Source: Algoriphagus resistens (GTDB lineage: Bacteria > Bacteroidota > Bacteroidia > Cytophagales > Cyclobacteriaceae). Taken from it: a DNA stretch of 64,000 bases. Below, one piece after another: positions 17,915 to 26,853 of the stretch. A program made the translations under genes and the position numbers. Under the pieces are notes generated by a model. It worked only from the letters and a program-made list of their open reading frames with translations, made no database searches and was not told the origin of the DNA. The DNA is taken from contig NZ_LMXN01000001.1 in assembly GCF_001442615.1 (NCBI RefSeq), positions 434,001 through 498,000 on the forward strand, given 5' to 3'. How positions within the stretch are numbered: the first letter of the stretch is position 1; every line of letters starts with the position of its first letter.

Positions 17915-19327
17915 ATGGCTAAGATTCTCGTAATTGATGATAATATAGATATCTGTCAACTTTTAGATCGATTTCTCACCAAGAAAGGCTACGACGTAGA
18001 AACTACAATTTCAGGAAAGAACGGGCTGGATATGGTCAAGAAAACATTTTTCGATCTGATTTTCTGTGATTTTAAGCTGCGTGATATGGAAGGACGTGAT
18101 GTGCTGATGAAGGTCAGAGAGATTTCCCCAGGTACACAGGTGGCCATCATTACTGGCTATGCTGATGTGAAAATCGCTGTTGAAGTAATCAAGAATGGCG
18201 CATTTGATTATGTCACCAAGCCATTGATACCGGATGAAATTATCAATTTGATAGAGCGGGCACTAGCAGCTTCTAAAGCCAGCAAATCAAATTCACAAAC
18301 GTTTATCAAAGCCACTGAGCTAAAGAAAGCATCTGAGTCCAAGACCCAGAATCCTGATTCTAAGTTTCTGAAAGGTACCGGGCCAGAATCCAAGAAGTTG
18401 TACAAAGAAGTGGCCTTAGTAGCACCTACTAGTCTTAGTGTGGTGATTTACGGAGAAAGTGGGGCAGGCAAGGAGAACATAGCGCGTACTATTCATGAAC
18501 AAAGCGAACGTGCTGGAAAGCCATTCATCGCTGTAGACTGTGGGGCACTCACCAAAGAACTAGCAGGGAGTGAGCTATGGGGGCATGAAAAAGGAGCCTT
18601 TACAGGCGCATTAGCTGAAAAACCCGGACAATTTGAATTGGCAGATGGAGGGACGATTTTTTTGGATGAGATAGCAAACCTCTCGTATGAAACGCAGGTA
18701 GGGCTGCTTAGATTAGTTCAGGAACGAAAGCTAAGAAGAATAGGGGGGACGAAGGATAAATCTATAGACGTGCGGATTTTGGTGGCTTCCAATGAGGACT
18801 TAAGGAAGTCCGTCTCAGCAGGTAAGTTTAGAGAGGATCTCTATTTTAGGTTCAATGAGTTTAGCATAATAGTGCCGCCGCTACGGAATAGGAAAGCCGA
18901 CATAGAGGCCTTTGCCTACCATTTCTTAGAGCTTTCCAATACTGAGTTAAATAAAAAAGTCTTTGGTTTTGATGAGCAGGTGATGGATGTGTTTAAAGAA
19001 TACCCTTGGCCCGGTAATTTACGGGAGATGCTCAATGTAATCCGCCGGGCTACCTTACTGACAGATGGAGGCAAAATGTCTGTTTCTGCTCTTCCTCCAG
19101 AAATTGTTTATTCCCAGAAATTTAATTTCACAGATTCAGATTCGGACAAAACTGAAAATAATGTCGGCAAAATGCCGCTGAATCTAAAAGATGCTGCTGC
19201 CGAGGCTGAAGCTGAAGTGCTGAAAAGAGTGCTGGAAGAAGTGAAGTACAATAGAACCCAAGCCGCAAAGCAATTGGGGATAGACCGCAAAACGCTTTTC
19301 AATAAAATGAAGCAATACGATTTATAG
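17915..19327 (+). CDS. Sigma-54-dependent NtrC-type response regulator
   Basis: I start at the ATG at 17915 (MAKILVIDDN); a longer frame would run back into the upstream gene. The 470-residue protein has a receiver (about 1-120, D52 in LIFCDFKLRDMEG), a long linker, an AAA+ sigma-54 activator domain with Walker A GESGAGKE (180-187), the sigma-54 contact loop GAFTGA (227-232) and Walker B FLDEI (249-253), and a C-terminal Fis-type helix-turn-helix (NRTQAAKQLGIDRKTLFNKM). All activator motifs are intact, so it should open promoters with sigma-54. No clear -24/-12 site is seen in the window. Confidence 0.92.
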   Translation: MAKILVIDDNIDICQLLDRFLTKKGYDVETTISGKNGLDMVKKTFFDLIFCDFKLRDMEGRDVLMKVREISPGTQVAIITGYADVKIAVEVIKNGAFDYVTKPLIPDEIINLIERALAASKASKSNSQTFIKATELKKASESKTQNPDSKFLKGTGPESKKLYKEVALVAPTSLSVVIYGESGAGKENIARTIHEQSERAGKPFIAVDCGALTKELAGSELWGHEKGAFTGALAEKPGQFELADGGTIFLDEIANLSYETQVGLLRLVQERKLRRIGGTKDKSIDVRILVASNEDLRKSVSAGKFREDLYFRFNEFSIIVPPLRNRKADIEAFAYHFLELSNTELNKKVFGFDEQVMDVFKEYPWPGNLREMLNVIRRATLLTDGGKMSVSALPPEIVYSQKFNFTDSDSDKTENNVGKMPLNLKDAAAEAEAEVLKRVLEEVKYNRTQAAKQLGIDRKTLFNKMKQYDL

Positions 19328-19592
19328 CTAAAGTTGCCCAGCTGGTCCGGAATTAATCCCGGACTTTTTTGTGCCCGTTCTTCAACAGATTGGGGATATT
19401 TTTTCATACCTCTTTCCGCTTCTAAATGCCAATAGAAACCGGATTCTGCTGTTTTATTCCCCCAATATCGCCTAATTCCAAAGTAGTATTGCTCAAAGAG
19501 CTCTTTCTTAACTGATTCTTTTGTAAGCTGCTTCATGGCATAGGCATTGGATATATAAGACTAGTATTCTAAAATTTAAAATTCAAACTACT

Positions 19593-20081
19593 ATGACTAC
19601 CGCTAAAGCAACGCTCGCCAATCATTTGAAACTTGATAACAAGGCAATGAAGAATGTGTCGGATAAGCTCAATGACCTGCTTTCTGATTATCATATTTTC
19701 TATCAAAATGTAAGAGGGTTTCACTGGAATGTGAAAGGAGAGAACTTCTTTGACCTTCACATCAAATTCGAAGAGCTATATACCCAGCTTTACGAAAATA
19801 TAGATGAACTGGCAGAGAGAATCGTAACCATCGGTTTCAAACCATTACACGCTTATTCTGATTATCTCAAAAACACGATCCATAAGGAAATCACCGATGT
19901 TTCCAACGGCGATGAATGCGTGAAGCACGTCATTGATGGGTTGGGTGTTTTAGCCCAGTCCCACCGAAAAGCAGCGAAGGCTGCAGAAGAGGCAGATGAC
20001 ATCGCAACGGCAGACTTGCTTACTAAATTTGTCGGCGATATAGAGAAAAGAATGTGGATGTTCACCATGTTTTCCAAATAA
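19593..20081 (+). CDS. Dps family DNA-protecting ferritin
   Basis: The 162-residue protein has the Dps signature FHWNVKGENFFDLHIKFEEL. The four inter-subunit ferroxidase ligands are present with the canonical spacing: H44, H56, D71 and E75. Dps dodecamers oxidise and store iron with peroxide and coat DNA in stationary phase. Located in the cytoplasm or nucleoid. It has its own strong terminator and sits next to the small stress genes and their regulators, consistent with a general stress response. Confidence 0.93.
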   Translation: MTTAKATLANHLKLDNKAMKNVSDKLNDLLSDYHIFYQNVRGFHWNVKGENFFDLHIKFEELYTQLYENIDELAERIVTIGFKPLHAYSDYLKNTIHKEITDVSNGDECVKHVIDGLGVLAQSHRKAAKAAEEADDIATADLLTKFVGDIEKRMWMFTMFSK

Positions 20082-20104
20082 GCTCAAAACAAAAGCACCT
20101 AAAG

Positions 20105-20133
20105 AAAACCGCAGTGAAAGCTGCGGTTTTTTT
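20105..20133 (+). terminator. Rho-independent terminator of dps
   Basis: Ten-base arms AAAACCGCAG (20105-20114) and CTGCGGTTTT (20121-20130) pair perfectly around TGAAAG and run into TTT. A group II intron 5' end follows at once. Confidence 0.88.
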
Positions 20134-20136
20134 AGT

Positions 20137-20325
20137 GTGTGCCGTGCATGGTAATCAACTAGGCAGTGAAAGTTTACTGTGGAGGTTTGTAAGCGCCAAG
20201 CACTGGCCAAGCGCAGGAGTGTCCACCGCCAGGTGGAATCTGAAGGAAGCCTGCGGCAAATTCTCGGCCTGACGAACAGAAACTGCATATAAGGCCTATG
20301 GAGACTGGATGTGATTTCCCCACAA
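20137..20325 (+). mobile_element. Group II intron fragment (5' part, domain I)
   Basis: The sequence opens with GTGTGCC, fitting the GUGYG 5' splice-site consensus, and continues with blocks typical of bacterial group II intron domain I: GGCAGTGAAAGTTTACTG, TGTAAGCGCCAAGC, GGAATCTGAAGGAAGCCTG, CGGCAAA, CGGCCTGACGAACAGAAAC and CATATAAGGC. After about 20325 the similarity stops. No reverse transcriptase frame and no domain V are found nearby, so this is a 3'-truncated remnant of roughly 190 bp. Its 5' end touches the dps terminator, the insertion habit of class C introns. Boundaries are approximate; the right end is my judgement. Confidence 0.78.
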
Positions 20326-20470
20326 ACTACAGCTTAGTTTTGATTTTCAGGTGAGAATTCCAAAAAATCCCAAATTAAAAGTTTAATACCTAAAAATAGT
20401 CTCTATAGGTGATGCCACTAATGAACATCCCTGCCTAAGCAGGCAAAGGTTCCGGATTTCAACCCTGATT

Positions 20471-20761
20471 CTATTTTTGATTTTTCACAATTACGCGTCC
20501 CTTCATTCTCATAAACCTGTGTGGTTGGCAATAGTAATCAAATTCACCTGTTTTTTTAAAAGGATGTTCATACCTATCACCTTTTGCAAAAAGTATACTT
20601 TCGAAACTCTTATCCTTGGCCATAACATTATGTGACTGATCCTACTCATTTATCCAACGGACCGTATCTCCAATATTGACCTCAACGGTTTCGGGAACAA
20701 ACTTCATCCCATTCATTCTCACAATTTTAATTGTAGGTTCAAAGACCTTTGTTGCTTTCAT
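20471..20761 (-). pseudogene. Cupredoxin (plastocyanin/azurin-like) with in-frame stop
   Basis: Reading leftward from the ATG at 20761 gives a 96-codon cupredoxin interrupted by one TAG at 20642-20644 (codon 40). Before the stop is FVPETVEVNIGDTVRWINE; after it DQSHNVMAKDKSFES, FKKTGEFDYYCQPH and FMRMKGRVIVK. The type 1 copper ligands are all recognisable downstream (His in QSHN, then C-x2-H-x4-M), so only the stop breaks the gene. No signal peptide is visible. It follows the DUF1772 gene by 20 bp on the same strand. Either a recent nonsense mutation or a sequencing error; the preserved frame on both sides argues for recency. Confidence 0.8.
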
Positions 20762-20781
20762 TTTTTTATTGAATTGTTGTT

Positions 20782-21273
20782 TTATGCTTTTAACTTAATG
20801 GATATTATAGTGAGTACAAAACTGATAATGGCTGCTATCGTACGGATCAAATTCAATTTGTTCCAAGGGGTTTCAAACATTTCTCTCAGCGAAAATAGGT
20901 CCTTTGGGGTAGCGGTTTCTATAGGAAAATGCTCAAGCATATTATTTAAAGGAACATTGCCAAAGATGGTTACCCCAAACACACCCACCACATACATCAT
21001 GGTGGCCGACAGTAACAAGTAAAATGAAAAGTACATGTCATACCGGTAGGAAAGCCAGGTGGTCATAGGAAGGACAATAAGGCTGCCCATAAAACCTGCA
21101 AAGAACCAAGCGTTCAATATCACGGTGTTGATTGACTGAAAAGCCATAACATATTCCTTGTCTGGAAGTCTGCCCAATGCGCCAGTGACCGAACAGGCAT
21201 AGCTGTAAAACAGTCCCGCCATCAATCCGGTCAACAACAACGTGATGATTTGAGCACCCTGATAAAAAGCCAT
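20782..21273 (-). CDS. DUF1772 family membrane protein
   Basis: The 163-residue protein has four hydrophobic segments (about 6-26, 50-70, 80-103, 141-160) and the DUF1772 pattern: YSYACSVTGALGRLPDKEYV near the N terminus, FGNVPLNN in the third quarter, and the W in ETPWNKLNLIRT. The family includes anthrone-oxygenase-like proteins of unknown activity. It lies 5 bp downstream of the NmrA-like reductase gene, so the two form one transcription unit with the broken cupredoxin after it. Confidence 0.88.
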   Translation of the reverse strand: MAFYQGAQIITLLLTGLMAGLFYSYACSVTGALGRLPDKEYVMAFQSINTVILNAWFFAGFMGSLIVLPMTTWLSYRYDMYFSFYLLLSATMMYVVGVFGVTIFGNVPLNNMLEHFPIETATPKDLFSLREMFETPWNKLNLIRTIAAIISFVLTIISIKLKA

Positions 21274-21278
21274 ATCCT

Positions 21279-22106
21279 TTAATGTTGAATGTCCCAGACC
21301 CCAGTTCGATTAGCTTTGACCACGTACTCGGCAAAAGTAACCGGTTTGCGGCCGATTACTTTTTCAATATCATTGGTAATCGATTCGTTTCTTCCGTCCA
21401 GTACTTCAGTGAATAAATATTGCATAAGCCAGATAATATCTTCGGGGATTTGATAGTCACCAAGGATTTTTATATAGCCATTCATATCCACTTCTTCATA
21501 CACAATAGGCCTGTTTATGGCTTCCGAAATTAGGCGGGTTGTATCTTTAAAAGATAGTAATTCAGGTCCCGTTAGTTCGTATATTTTTCCATTGTGTCGC
21601 GCATCCGTCAATGCTTCAACTACTACCTCAGCTAGGTCGTCAAGATCGACGAAAGGCTCGAAAGCTTTTGGTTTCGGGATCACGAAATAGCCCTCCAAAA
21701 TATTATCAAGAAAAAAGAATTCGCTGAAATTCTGCATGAACCAACTGGATCTCACAATCGTCCAGCAGAGTCCCGAATCTATCACAATCCTTTCAGCTTC
21801 CTCAGCCTCTTTCTCACCCCTCCCGGAAAGGAATACCAGTTGTTGAACACCGGATTTTTTTGCTGTATTAACAAAGCCTTGGATTTTTTCCAGCGCACCG
21901 GGGGCCATAAAGTCGGGGTAGTAGGTGAGGTAAACTTTTTGGATACCGTCTACCACTGATGCCCAGCCCTCACTTCTATCCCAGTCAAAGGGAGGGGTGC
22001 CATTCCTGGAGCCAGCGCGGACAGGGATTCCCATTTTTTGGAGTTTTTCCATCACCCGTTTCCCTGTTTTCCCGGTTGCTCCCAATACCAAAATTTCGTT
22101 TGTCAT
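21279..22106 (-). CDS. NmrA-like NAD(P)-binding reductase
   Basis: The 275-residue protein starts with ILVLGATGKTGKRV, the GxxGxxG nucleotide-binding loop of atypical short-chain dehydrogenases. QQLVFLSGRGEKEAEEAER and WTIVRSSWFMQNFSEF follow the NmrA/NAD(P)H-binding pattern. Such proteins are quinone reductase-like enzymes or redox sensors; no catalytic YxxxK is evident. An AraC regulator gene lies 88 bp upstream on the same strand and the DUF1772 gene follows by 5 bp; this set recurs in soil and marine bacteria as an oxidative or xenobiotic response unit (inference). Confidence 0.87.
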   Translation of the reverse strand: MTNEILVLGATGKTGKRVMEKLQKMGIPVRAGSRNGTPPFDWDRSEGWASVVDGIQKVYLTYYPDFMAPGALEKIQGFVNTAKKSGVQQLVFLSGRGEKEAEEAERIVIDSGLCWTIVRSSWFMQNFSEFFFLDNILEGYFVIPKPKAFEPFVDLDDLAEVVVEALTDARHNGKIYELTGPELLSFKDTTRLISEAINRPIVYEEVDMNGYIKILGDYQIPEDIIWLMQYLFTEVLDGRNESITNDIEKVIGRKPVTFAEYVVKANRTGVWDIQH

Positions 22107-22194
22107 AATTTTTTCATTTCTTGATTAAAATAATTTCAGACAAAAATAGAGGGGAGGGATAGCCGGAAATTGAACAAATCGGACAAAGAACCTA

Positions 22195-22971
22195 TTACAG
22201 ATTTTTTAGCTGCAAAGGCCTTTTTCCCGTGAATTTCTTGATGTTTCGGATAAAATGCGATTGGTCGGTATATCCGTTATCATAGACCACATCGGTTAGT
22301 TGTGAAAAGCCACCAGTGGAGATCTGATCCAACGAGGTTTGGAACTGTATGATTTTCGCAAACTTTTTAGGAGGTATTCCGATGTAATGGTTGAACTTTC
22401 TTCGTAACGTCCTTTGGGTTGTATCCATGCGTTTTGCAAGCTCATTTACAGTAATCAGGCCCTTATGATCCTGAATAATTTGAATGGCGCGCTGTATTTT
22501 TGGATATTCCGCCATTCCTTTTTCCCGGGCAAGTTTAGAGAGAAAGTTGGCGATGATCTCTGTTTTCAGGTTTATTTCGGAAGGGGAGGCTAATGTCTCC
22601 AAAGTATTCTCAATGGCTACCCCTTTGATCTTTGAGATATCGGCACAATCGTCGTTAAGTTTTTTGGTGTTGACATCAAACAACAATTTGGCAGCGAAAG
22701 GGTATAGCTGAAAGACGATTATTAAATATGGTGTCTGTATAGAAAGCTCGTAAGGTGCGATCATTTGGCCATAAAGGAAAAGAGTGCTAAGCGTTTTCTT
22801 TCGGGGAAGAAGAATCCCTCTTTCCGACTGCAGGTATACGACTCCAGGATAACCATCCGCATAAAACGTCATCGTAGCGCATTGACGGGCATTCTGTTCT
22901 TCCAAAACAAAAATTTCCTTAACAAACAATTCCAAGTTGTTATTGGCTATTATTTTTGTGGTATCTATCAA
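22195..22971 (-). CDS. AraC family transcriptional regulator
   Basis: The 258-residue protein has an N-terminal cupin-like sensor region (about 1-150, DUF6597 type) and a C-terminal double helix-turn-helix (about 160-258). ITVNELAKRMDTTQRTLRRKF is the first reading helix region and DVVYDNGYTDQSHFIRNIKKF the classic AraC second motif. It is encoded upstream of the NmrA-like/DUF1772/cupredoxin genes on the same strand and is their likely regulator. Confidence 0.9.
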   Translation of the reverse strand: MIDTTKIIANNNLELFVKEIFVLEEQNARQCATMTFYADGYPGVVYLQSERGILLPRKKTLSTLFLYGQMIAPYELSIQTPYLIIVFQLYPFAAKLLFDVNTKKLNDDCADISKIKGVAIENTLETLASPSEINLKTEIIANFLSKLAREKGMAEYPKIQRAIQIIQDHKGLITVNELAKRMDTTQRTLRRKFNHYIGIPPKKFAKIIQFQTSLDQISTGGFSQLTDVVYDNGYTDQSHFIRNIKKFTGKRPLQLKNL

Positions 22972-23988
22972 ATTCCAAATCGTTTTGTTTCGTGGGATTT
23001 ATTCCCTGTTTGACTAGTTAAGAGGCTTTATTGTCAAATTTGATCTTTATTTAGGTTTGTTCCTAAAATAGTCCTTTAAACGCTTTCTTTCGGTAATATT
23101 TTCCTTATCCATATAGGCTGCATCCTGAATTGTAGCTACCAAACGGGAATATCCAGCGAAGAAAACTCCTGAAATTTTCAGGAACTTTAATGTTTGCTTA
23201 ACATCTGGATTGTAAACACTAATCGGCGAAAAATTATCATAGTTGCGTCGATTCCCTCAATTGAATTTAACTATAAAACATGCCCGGTCATCGGCAATTT
23301 TTTACCTCTTCAACCATTTGTTCAAAAATGATTGGAGAGGCTACTGTTATCTGACAAGGGGACTCGACTATGCAGCTGATGGCAAGGAAAACCACCAAGC
23401 AGATCCTGGGCAACAAGGGATTGAAGGAATGGAGGACGATTAAATAATTCTTCTGCAAAAATAAGTTTATAGTTGTAAAGACCAACCCCGATGGCTTCCT
23501 ACTAATTCTTTGGAAAATATCCCATTGACTCAATCTGAGGGAGCATATAACCCATCCATCGAAACGTGGATGGGATGTAAGCGCCAACACCAACCTTGTG
23601 AAAAATATATTGACGGATAGTCTCTGGACCTGCTTCATCTATTGATCAGAAGGAATATCCATCGCTCCAACGTTTTTTACGATTCTCCAATTGTTTACAA
23701 AGTATAGCATGAAGTAATAGCCGTGACAGACAAGTAGATTCTTCTTTTTACCTACGTACAATTTGAGTAACCGGCAAACAATCAATGTGAGGGATAAGGA
23801 AATTACATTGGTTTTTTTCAAAATCTGAATGTCCCATAGTGGTATGATATAGGGTATTAATTCCTGAACTGAAGGATATAAATTCAAACAGGAATCCTAT
23901 AAAACCTATAATTCCTATTAAAATGATAGGAAATAAAACAGATGTAAATTATTTTTGGCGCAGATACACAGACTTTAACTTATTCTAA
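22972..23988. other. About 1 kb without a supportable gene
   Basis: Several short frames exist on both strands, but none has family motifs or protein-like composition throughout. Just before the permease gene, TTCCTAT (23912-23918) and ATAGGAA (23926-23932) form an inverted repeat with a 7-base spacer, a possible operator or terminator. The region may hold degraded coding sequence, but I cannot name a source. Confidence 0.45.
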
Positions 23989-24861
23989 ATGCATAAAATC
24001 CTTCTTAGACTTAAGAATGAGCCTTTTTGGGCGATGTTTTTCGGATTTTCTTTGATGATATTTGGTTTGATAGTCACACAGACTTTTTCCCAGGCTATTG
24101 ATAGCTGGGCCTTGGATGTGGAATCTTTCCTATGGTTTTTGCTTGTAGGGTTTGTTGCCCAGAGCATAGATGGGGCATTGGGGATGGCCTATGGGGTAAG
24201 TTGTAATTCGATTTTATTAGGGATTGGAATTCCTCCTGCTGCAGCATCTGCATGGGTTCACTTCGCCCAGGTTTTTACCAGTTTGGCATCAGGGATTTCA
24301 CACTGGAAAATGGGGAATGTAGATTGGAAACTGGCCAAGAAGCTTTTAATTCCGGGTGTATTAGGTTCTATAGCGGGAGCATTCTTACTTTCCAATATTG
24401 ATGGCAATATGGTAAAACCGGTGATTGCTGTTTACCTATTCGTGATGGGCATTGTACTATTGAGTAAGGTCTTCAAGAAGAAAAAACCAAAATTTGACCC
24501 CAATAGCAGAAGTCTGCCTATCCTGGCAACTACAGGAGGTTTTGCTGATGCTGTCGGTGGGGGCGGATGGGGACCTATTGTGAACAGTACGCTGCTTAGC
24601 AAAGGCAAAATCCCAAGATATGCAATCGGTACAGGCAACTTTGTAGAGTTTTTCGTGTCCTTGGCCAGTGCGAGTACCTTTTTGTATTTTGTAAAAGAGC
24701 TGAGTTTGGCACCTGTATTGGGGCTGATTTTAGGTGGAGTGGTAGCCGCGCCCTTTGCAGCCTATATCTGCAAACTTGTTAAACCCAAATACCTGATGAT
24801 CGGGGTCGGACTCCTTATTATTTTTTTAAGCATCCGGACGATGTATCTCACGCTTAGTTAA
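23989..24861 (+). CDS. Sulfite exporter TauE/SafE family permease
   Basis: The 290-residue protein has seven to eight hydrophobic segments. The two TauE half-repeats are seen at GFVAQSIDGALGMAYGVSCNSILLG split around residues 56-80 and at ATTGGFADAVGGGGWGPIVNS around 179-199; both hold the G-x-(I/A)-D-x-x-x-G motif of the family. It probably exports or imports sulfite, organosulfonates or related anions across the inner membrane. There is no sulfur-metabolism neighbour, so the substrate is open. Confidence 0.9.
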   Translation: MHKILLRLKNEPFWAMFFGFSLMIFGLIVTQTFSQAIDSWALDVESFLWFLLVGFVAQSIDGALGMAYGVSCNSILLGIGIPPAAASAWVHFAQVFTSLASGISHWKMGNVDWKLAKKLLIPGVLGSIAGAFLLSNIDGNMVKPVIAVYLFVMGIVLLSKVFKKKKPKFDPNSRSLPILATTGGFADAVGGGGWGPIVNSTLLSKGKIPRYAIGTGNFVEFFVSLASASTFLYFVKELSLAPVLGLILGGVVAAPFAAYICKLVKPKYLMIGVGLLIIFLSIRTMYLTLS

Positions 24862-25032
24862 AGAATACGTACAGTCTATGTAGACCGTGCGGCTAAGGAA
24901 ACATGTGTGCAGGGCAGGAATGGTTTTCCAAGCTTTGAAATGAACACCACCTAATCCGGAAGAATTCGTTTCTACTCTTTCAGTGGATGGGAAGATTTTG
25001 CTGAAAATTCCCCAGCCGGAAAATTCAAAGCT

Positions 25033-25056
25033 CCCACCTCATTTGAGGTGGGTTAT
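25033..25056 (+). terminator. Hairpin terminator downstream of the TauE gene
   Basis: CCCACCTCA (25033-25041) and TGAGGTGGG (25044-25052) pair perfectly around a two-base centre, followed by TTATTCTT. It lies about 170 bp after the permease stop on its strand. Confidence 0.6.
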
Positions 25057-25084
25057 TCTTGAGGTGTACATTAAGAATTGCATA

Positions 25085-25118
25085 AAATCAAAAAGCGGCG
25101 GTTTGTTCGGTTGCCGCT
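25085..25118 (-). terminator. Terminator of the leftward sugar isomerase gene
   Basis: Read leftward, AGCGGC (from 25118) pairs with GCCGCT (to 25094) and is followed by TTTTTGATTTT. It lies 33 bp beyond the stop of the isomerase-like gene. Confidence 0.7.
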
Positions 25119-25151
25119 CAAAAAAACAGAAAAGCTTTACGGTGCATAGTA

Positions 25152-26183
25152 CTAGGAAGCTAAGGCCTTTTGGCAAAACTCAACACATTTTTGTACTTCT
25201 TTTACAGCATCCGAACCTTCAGGTATTTGGTATTCCAACTCTATGGTAGCGGGGAACTTATACTTGTTTTTTGAAATCAGGTTAAGCAGCTCTGGGATTG
25301 GTGTGTCCCCTGTACCCCATGGCAAATTACCTTTTCCGTTTGCCGGTGTCTGGCGGTCCTTGGTGTGCATACTCAGGATGCGGCTATGCTGCTTTTCTAT
25401 CAATGGAATCAGATCGGTATTACCCGCCGCTATGTAATGTCCTGCATCAAGGTTCAGCGCATTTTTCTTGCTTTGTTCCAGCGCAGTATCCCAAAAGGTA
25501 AACGTCTCCTGTTCATGTCCATGATATCCCACGGACATCTTGTATCGCTCCCCAAGCTTACCCAAACGAAGTGTATGGGCATCATTGGAGGGATGCTCTA
25601 GCGTGACATGCGTAGCACCTAGAGCCTTGGCAGCAGTCATTCCATAGGCGATTTCTTCATCAGTAGCATTCCTTCCGAATGCATTGGGTTTGAACGCATA
25701 GATACTTACGCCCGCATCGTTGTACATTTTCCGCATTTTTTCAAATGGGGCAGTGCCCACTTTACTTCGCCAGGCAGCAGCTTCTTTGGCATAGGATTCA
25801 GCCTGTGCACCCATATCCGCCAATTTTGCTTTCTCCTCGGCAGTAAGTTCCTCCCCTTTTCGTTGTTTTGACAAAAGCGAATTCATTTCCCGCATATTAA
25901 CCGGGTTTGATGGTTTTCCTGCAAAAGATTCGGCAGGATCGCCCATGAGTTCTATGGCGGAGAGACCTGAATCCAGCACATATTGTAGTGTGGCTTCGGC
26001 GCTTTGATCAGGCATGGAGCGGAATGAATAGGTAATACATCCAATCTGCACGCCATTGATCAATGAGTTTGGTTTGTCAAGAGACCTGATCAATGCCGGA
26101 GCACCTTGCAGCCAGGAGGGAGTCATAGCAAGTCCGCTCACTCCAAGTGCCGATTTTATAAGGAATTCTCTTCTGTTTTGCAT
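25152..26183 (-). CDS. Exported sugar phosphate isomerase/epimerase-like protein
   Basis: The 343-residue protein begins QNRREFLIKSALGVSGLAMT, a twin-arginine-type signal. The rest is an AP-endonuclease-2/xylose isomerase-like TIM barrel: IGCITYSFRSMPD, then ALGATHVTLEHPSND, then VGYHGHEQET, NLDAGHYIAAGNTD and SMHTKDR. The H and E/D residues in these blocks match metal ligands. A lysine- and glutamate-rich helical insert occupies about residues 95-125. This family, exported in Bacteroidota, occurs with Gfo/Idh/MocA and ThuA genes. Probable role in periplasmic keto-sugar isomerisation or lyase chemistry; the substrate is unknown. Confidence 0.87.
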   Translation of the reverse strand: MQNRREFLIKSALGVSGLAMTPSWLQGAPALIRSLDKPNSLINGVQIGCITYSFRSMPDQSAEATLQYVLDSGLSAIELMGDPAESFAGKPSNPVNMREMNSLLSKQRKGEELTAEEKAKLADMGAQAESYAKEAAAWRSKVGTAPFEKMRKMYNDAGVSIYAFKPNAFGRNATDEEIAYGMTAAKALGATHVTLEHPSNDAHTLRLGKLGERYKMSVGYHGHEQETFTFWDTALEQSKKNALNLDAGHYIAAGNTDLIPLIEKQHSRILSMHTKDRQTPANGKGNLPWGTGDTPIPELLNLISKNKYKFPATIELEYQIPEGSDAVKEVQKCVEFCQKALAS

Positions 26184-26326
26184 GGTCTTTTGGGTTTGGG
26201 TGTTGAGTTAGACTTCAAATTAGTATTTACTTTTTCTTTTTTGCTGAAAAGTTTACCCATAATTTTATTTTCAGGCTGATTGGTCATATACTCGTTTAAG
26301 ATAGGGCACCGATTATAAATAAGGAG

Positions 26327-26758
26327 ATGGGATATCACACTGCACTGATTGAAGAAAGGATAAAAAGAGGAGATTTTCTGGGGGAGCTTCAGTTTATCAC
26401 TTCTAGAAGTGGGGGGGCTGGAGGACAGCATGTCAACAAAGTGGAAACCAAAGTCCAACTAAAGTTTGATATACCGAATTCCCGGTTGTTGGGAGAGGAA
26501 GAAAAGGCATTGCTACTGGAGAAGCTGAGGACAAAAACCGACCAGGACGGTGTATTGCAGCTTCAGTCCCAGGAAAAACGCTCACAAATCCAAAACAAGG
26601 AATTGGTGATCCGGAAGTTTGAGGATTTGCTGCGCAAGGCTTTTCATAAAAAGCGAATCCGCAAAGCTACAAAACCTAAAAAAGGGGCAATTGAAAAGCG
26701 GCTCAAAGCCAAGAAAAACCAGGCTGAAAAGAAGGCAAATAGAAGCTGGAAAGGGTAG
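26327..26758 (+). CDS. ArfB (YaeJ) ribosome-rescue peptidyl-tRNA hydrolase
   Basis: The 143-residue protein contains ITSRSGGAGGQHVNKVETKV with the catalytic GGQ at residues 32-34, and a C-terminal basic tail (KKRIRKATKPKKGAIEKRL) that enters the empty mRNA channel. It lacks the codon-recognition domains of RF1/RF2, as ArfB does. It releases nascent chains from ribosomes stalled on non-stop mRNA. It is divergent from the sugar isomerase gene, with about 140 bp between. Confidence 0.93.
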   Translation: MGYHTALIEERIKRGDFLGELQFITSRSGGAGGQHVNKVETKVQLKFDIPNSRLLGEEEKALLLEKLRTKTDQDGVLQLQSQEKRSQIQNKELVIRKFEDLLRKAFHKKRIRKATKPKKGAIEKRLKAKKNQAEKKANRSWKG

Positions 26759-26853
26759 GGGGCGCTTTTGGGAGCAGACTTAGGCAACAGCCTCAGCGTT
26801 CATATGTACAATGTAGATTGTAGTTGGGAATCACAGGCTTCTTTGTAATGGAT

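Noticed and set aside
19330-19536. Possible small leftward gene (start MKQLTKESVKKELF) between the sigma-54 activator and dps
   Set aside because: The first 70 residues look protein-like, but the frame then continues about 220 bp antisense to the activator gene; no family or partner supports it.
23243-23638. Short frames on both strands in the 1-kb gap before the TauE gene
   Set aside because: Composition is not protein-like throughout and there are no recognisable domains or start context.
26156-26458. Leftward 100-residue frame overlapping arfB and the isomerase start
   Set aside because: It is the complement of arfB and the divergent promoter region, with no motifs.
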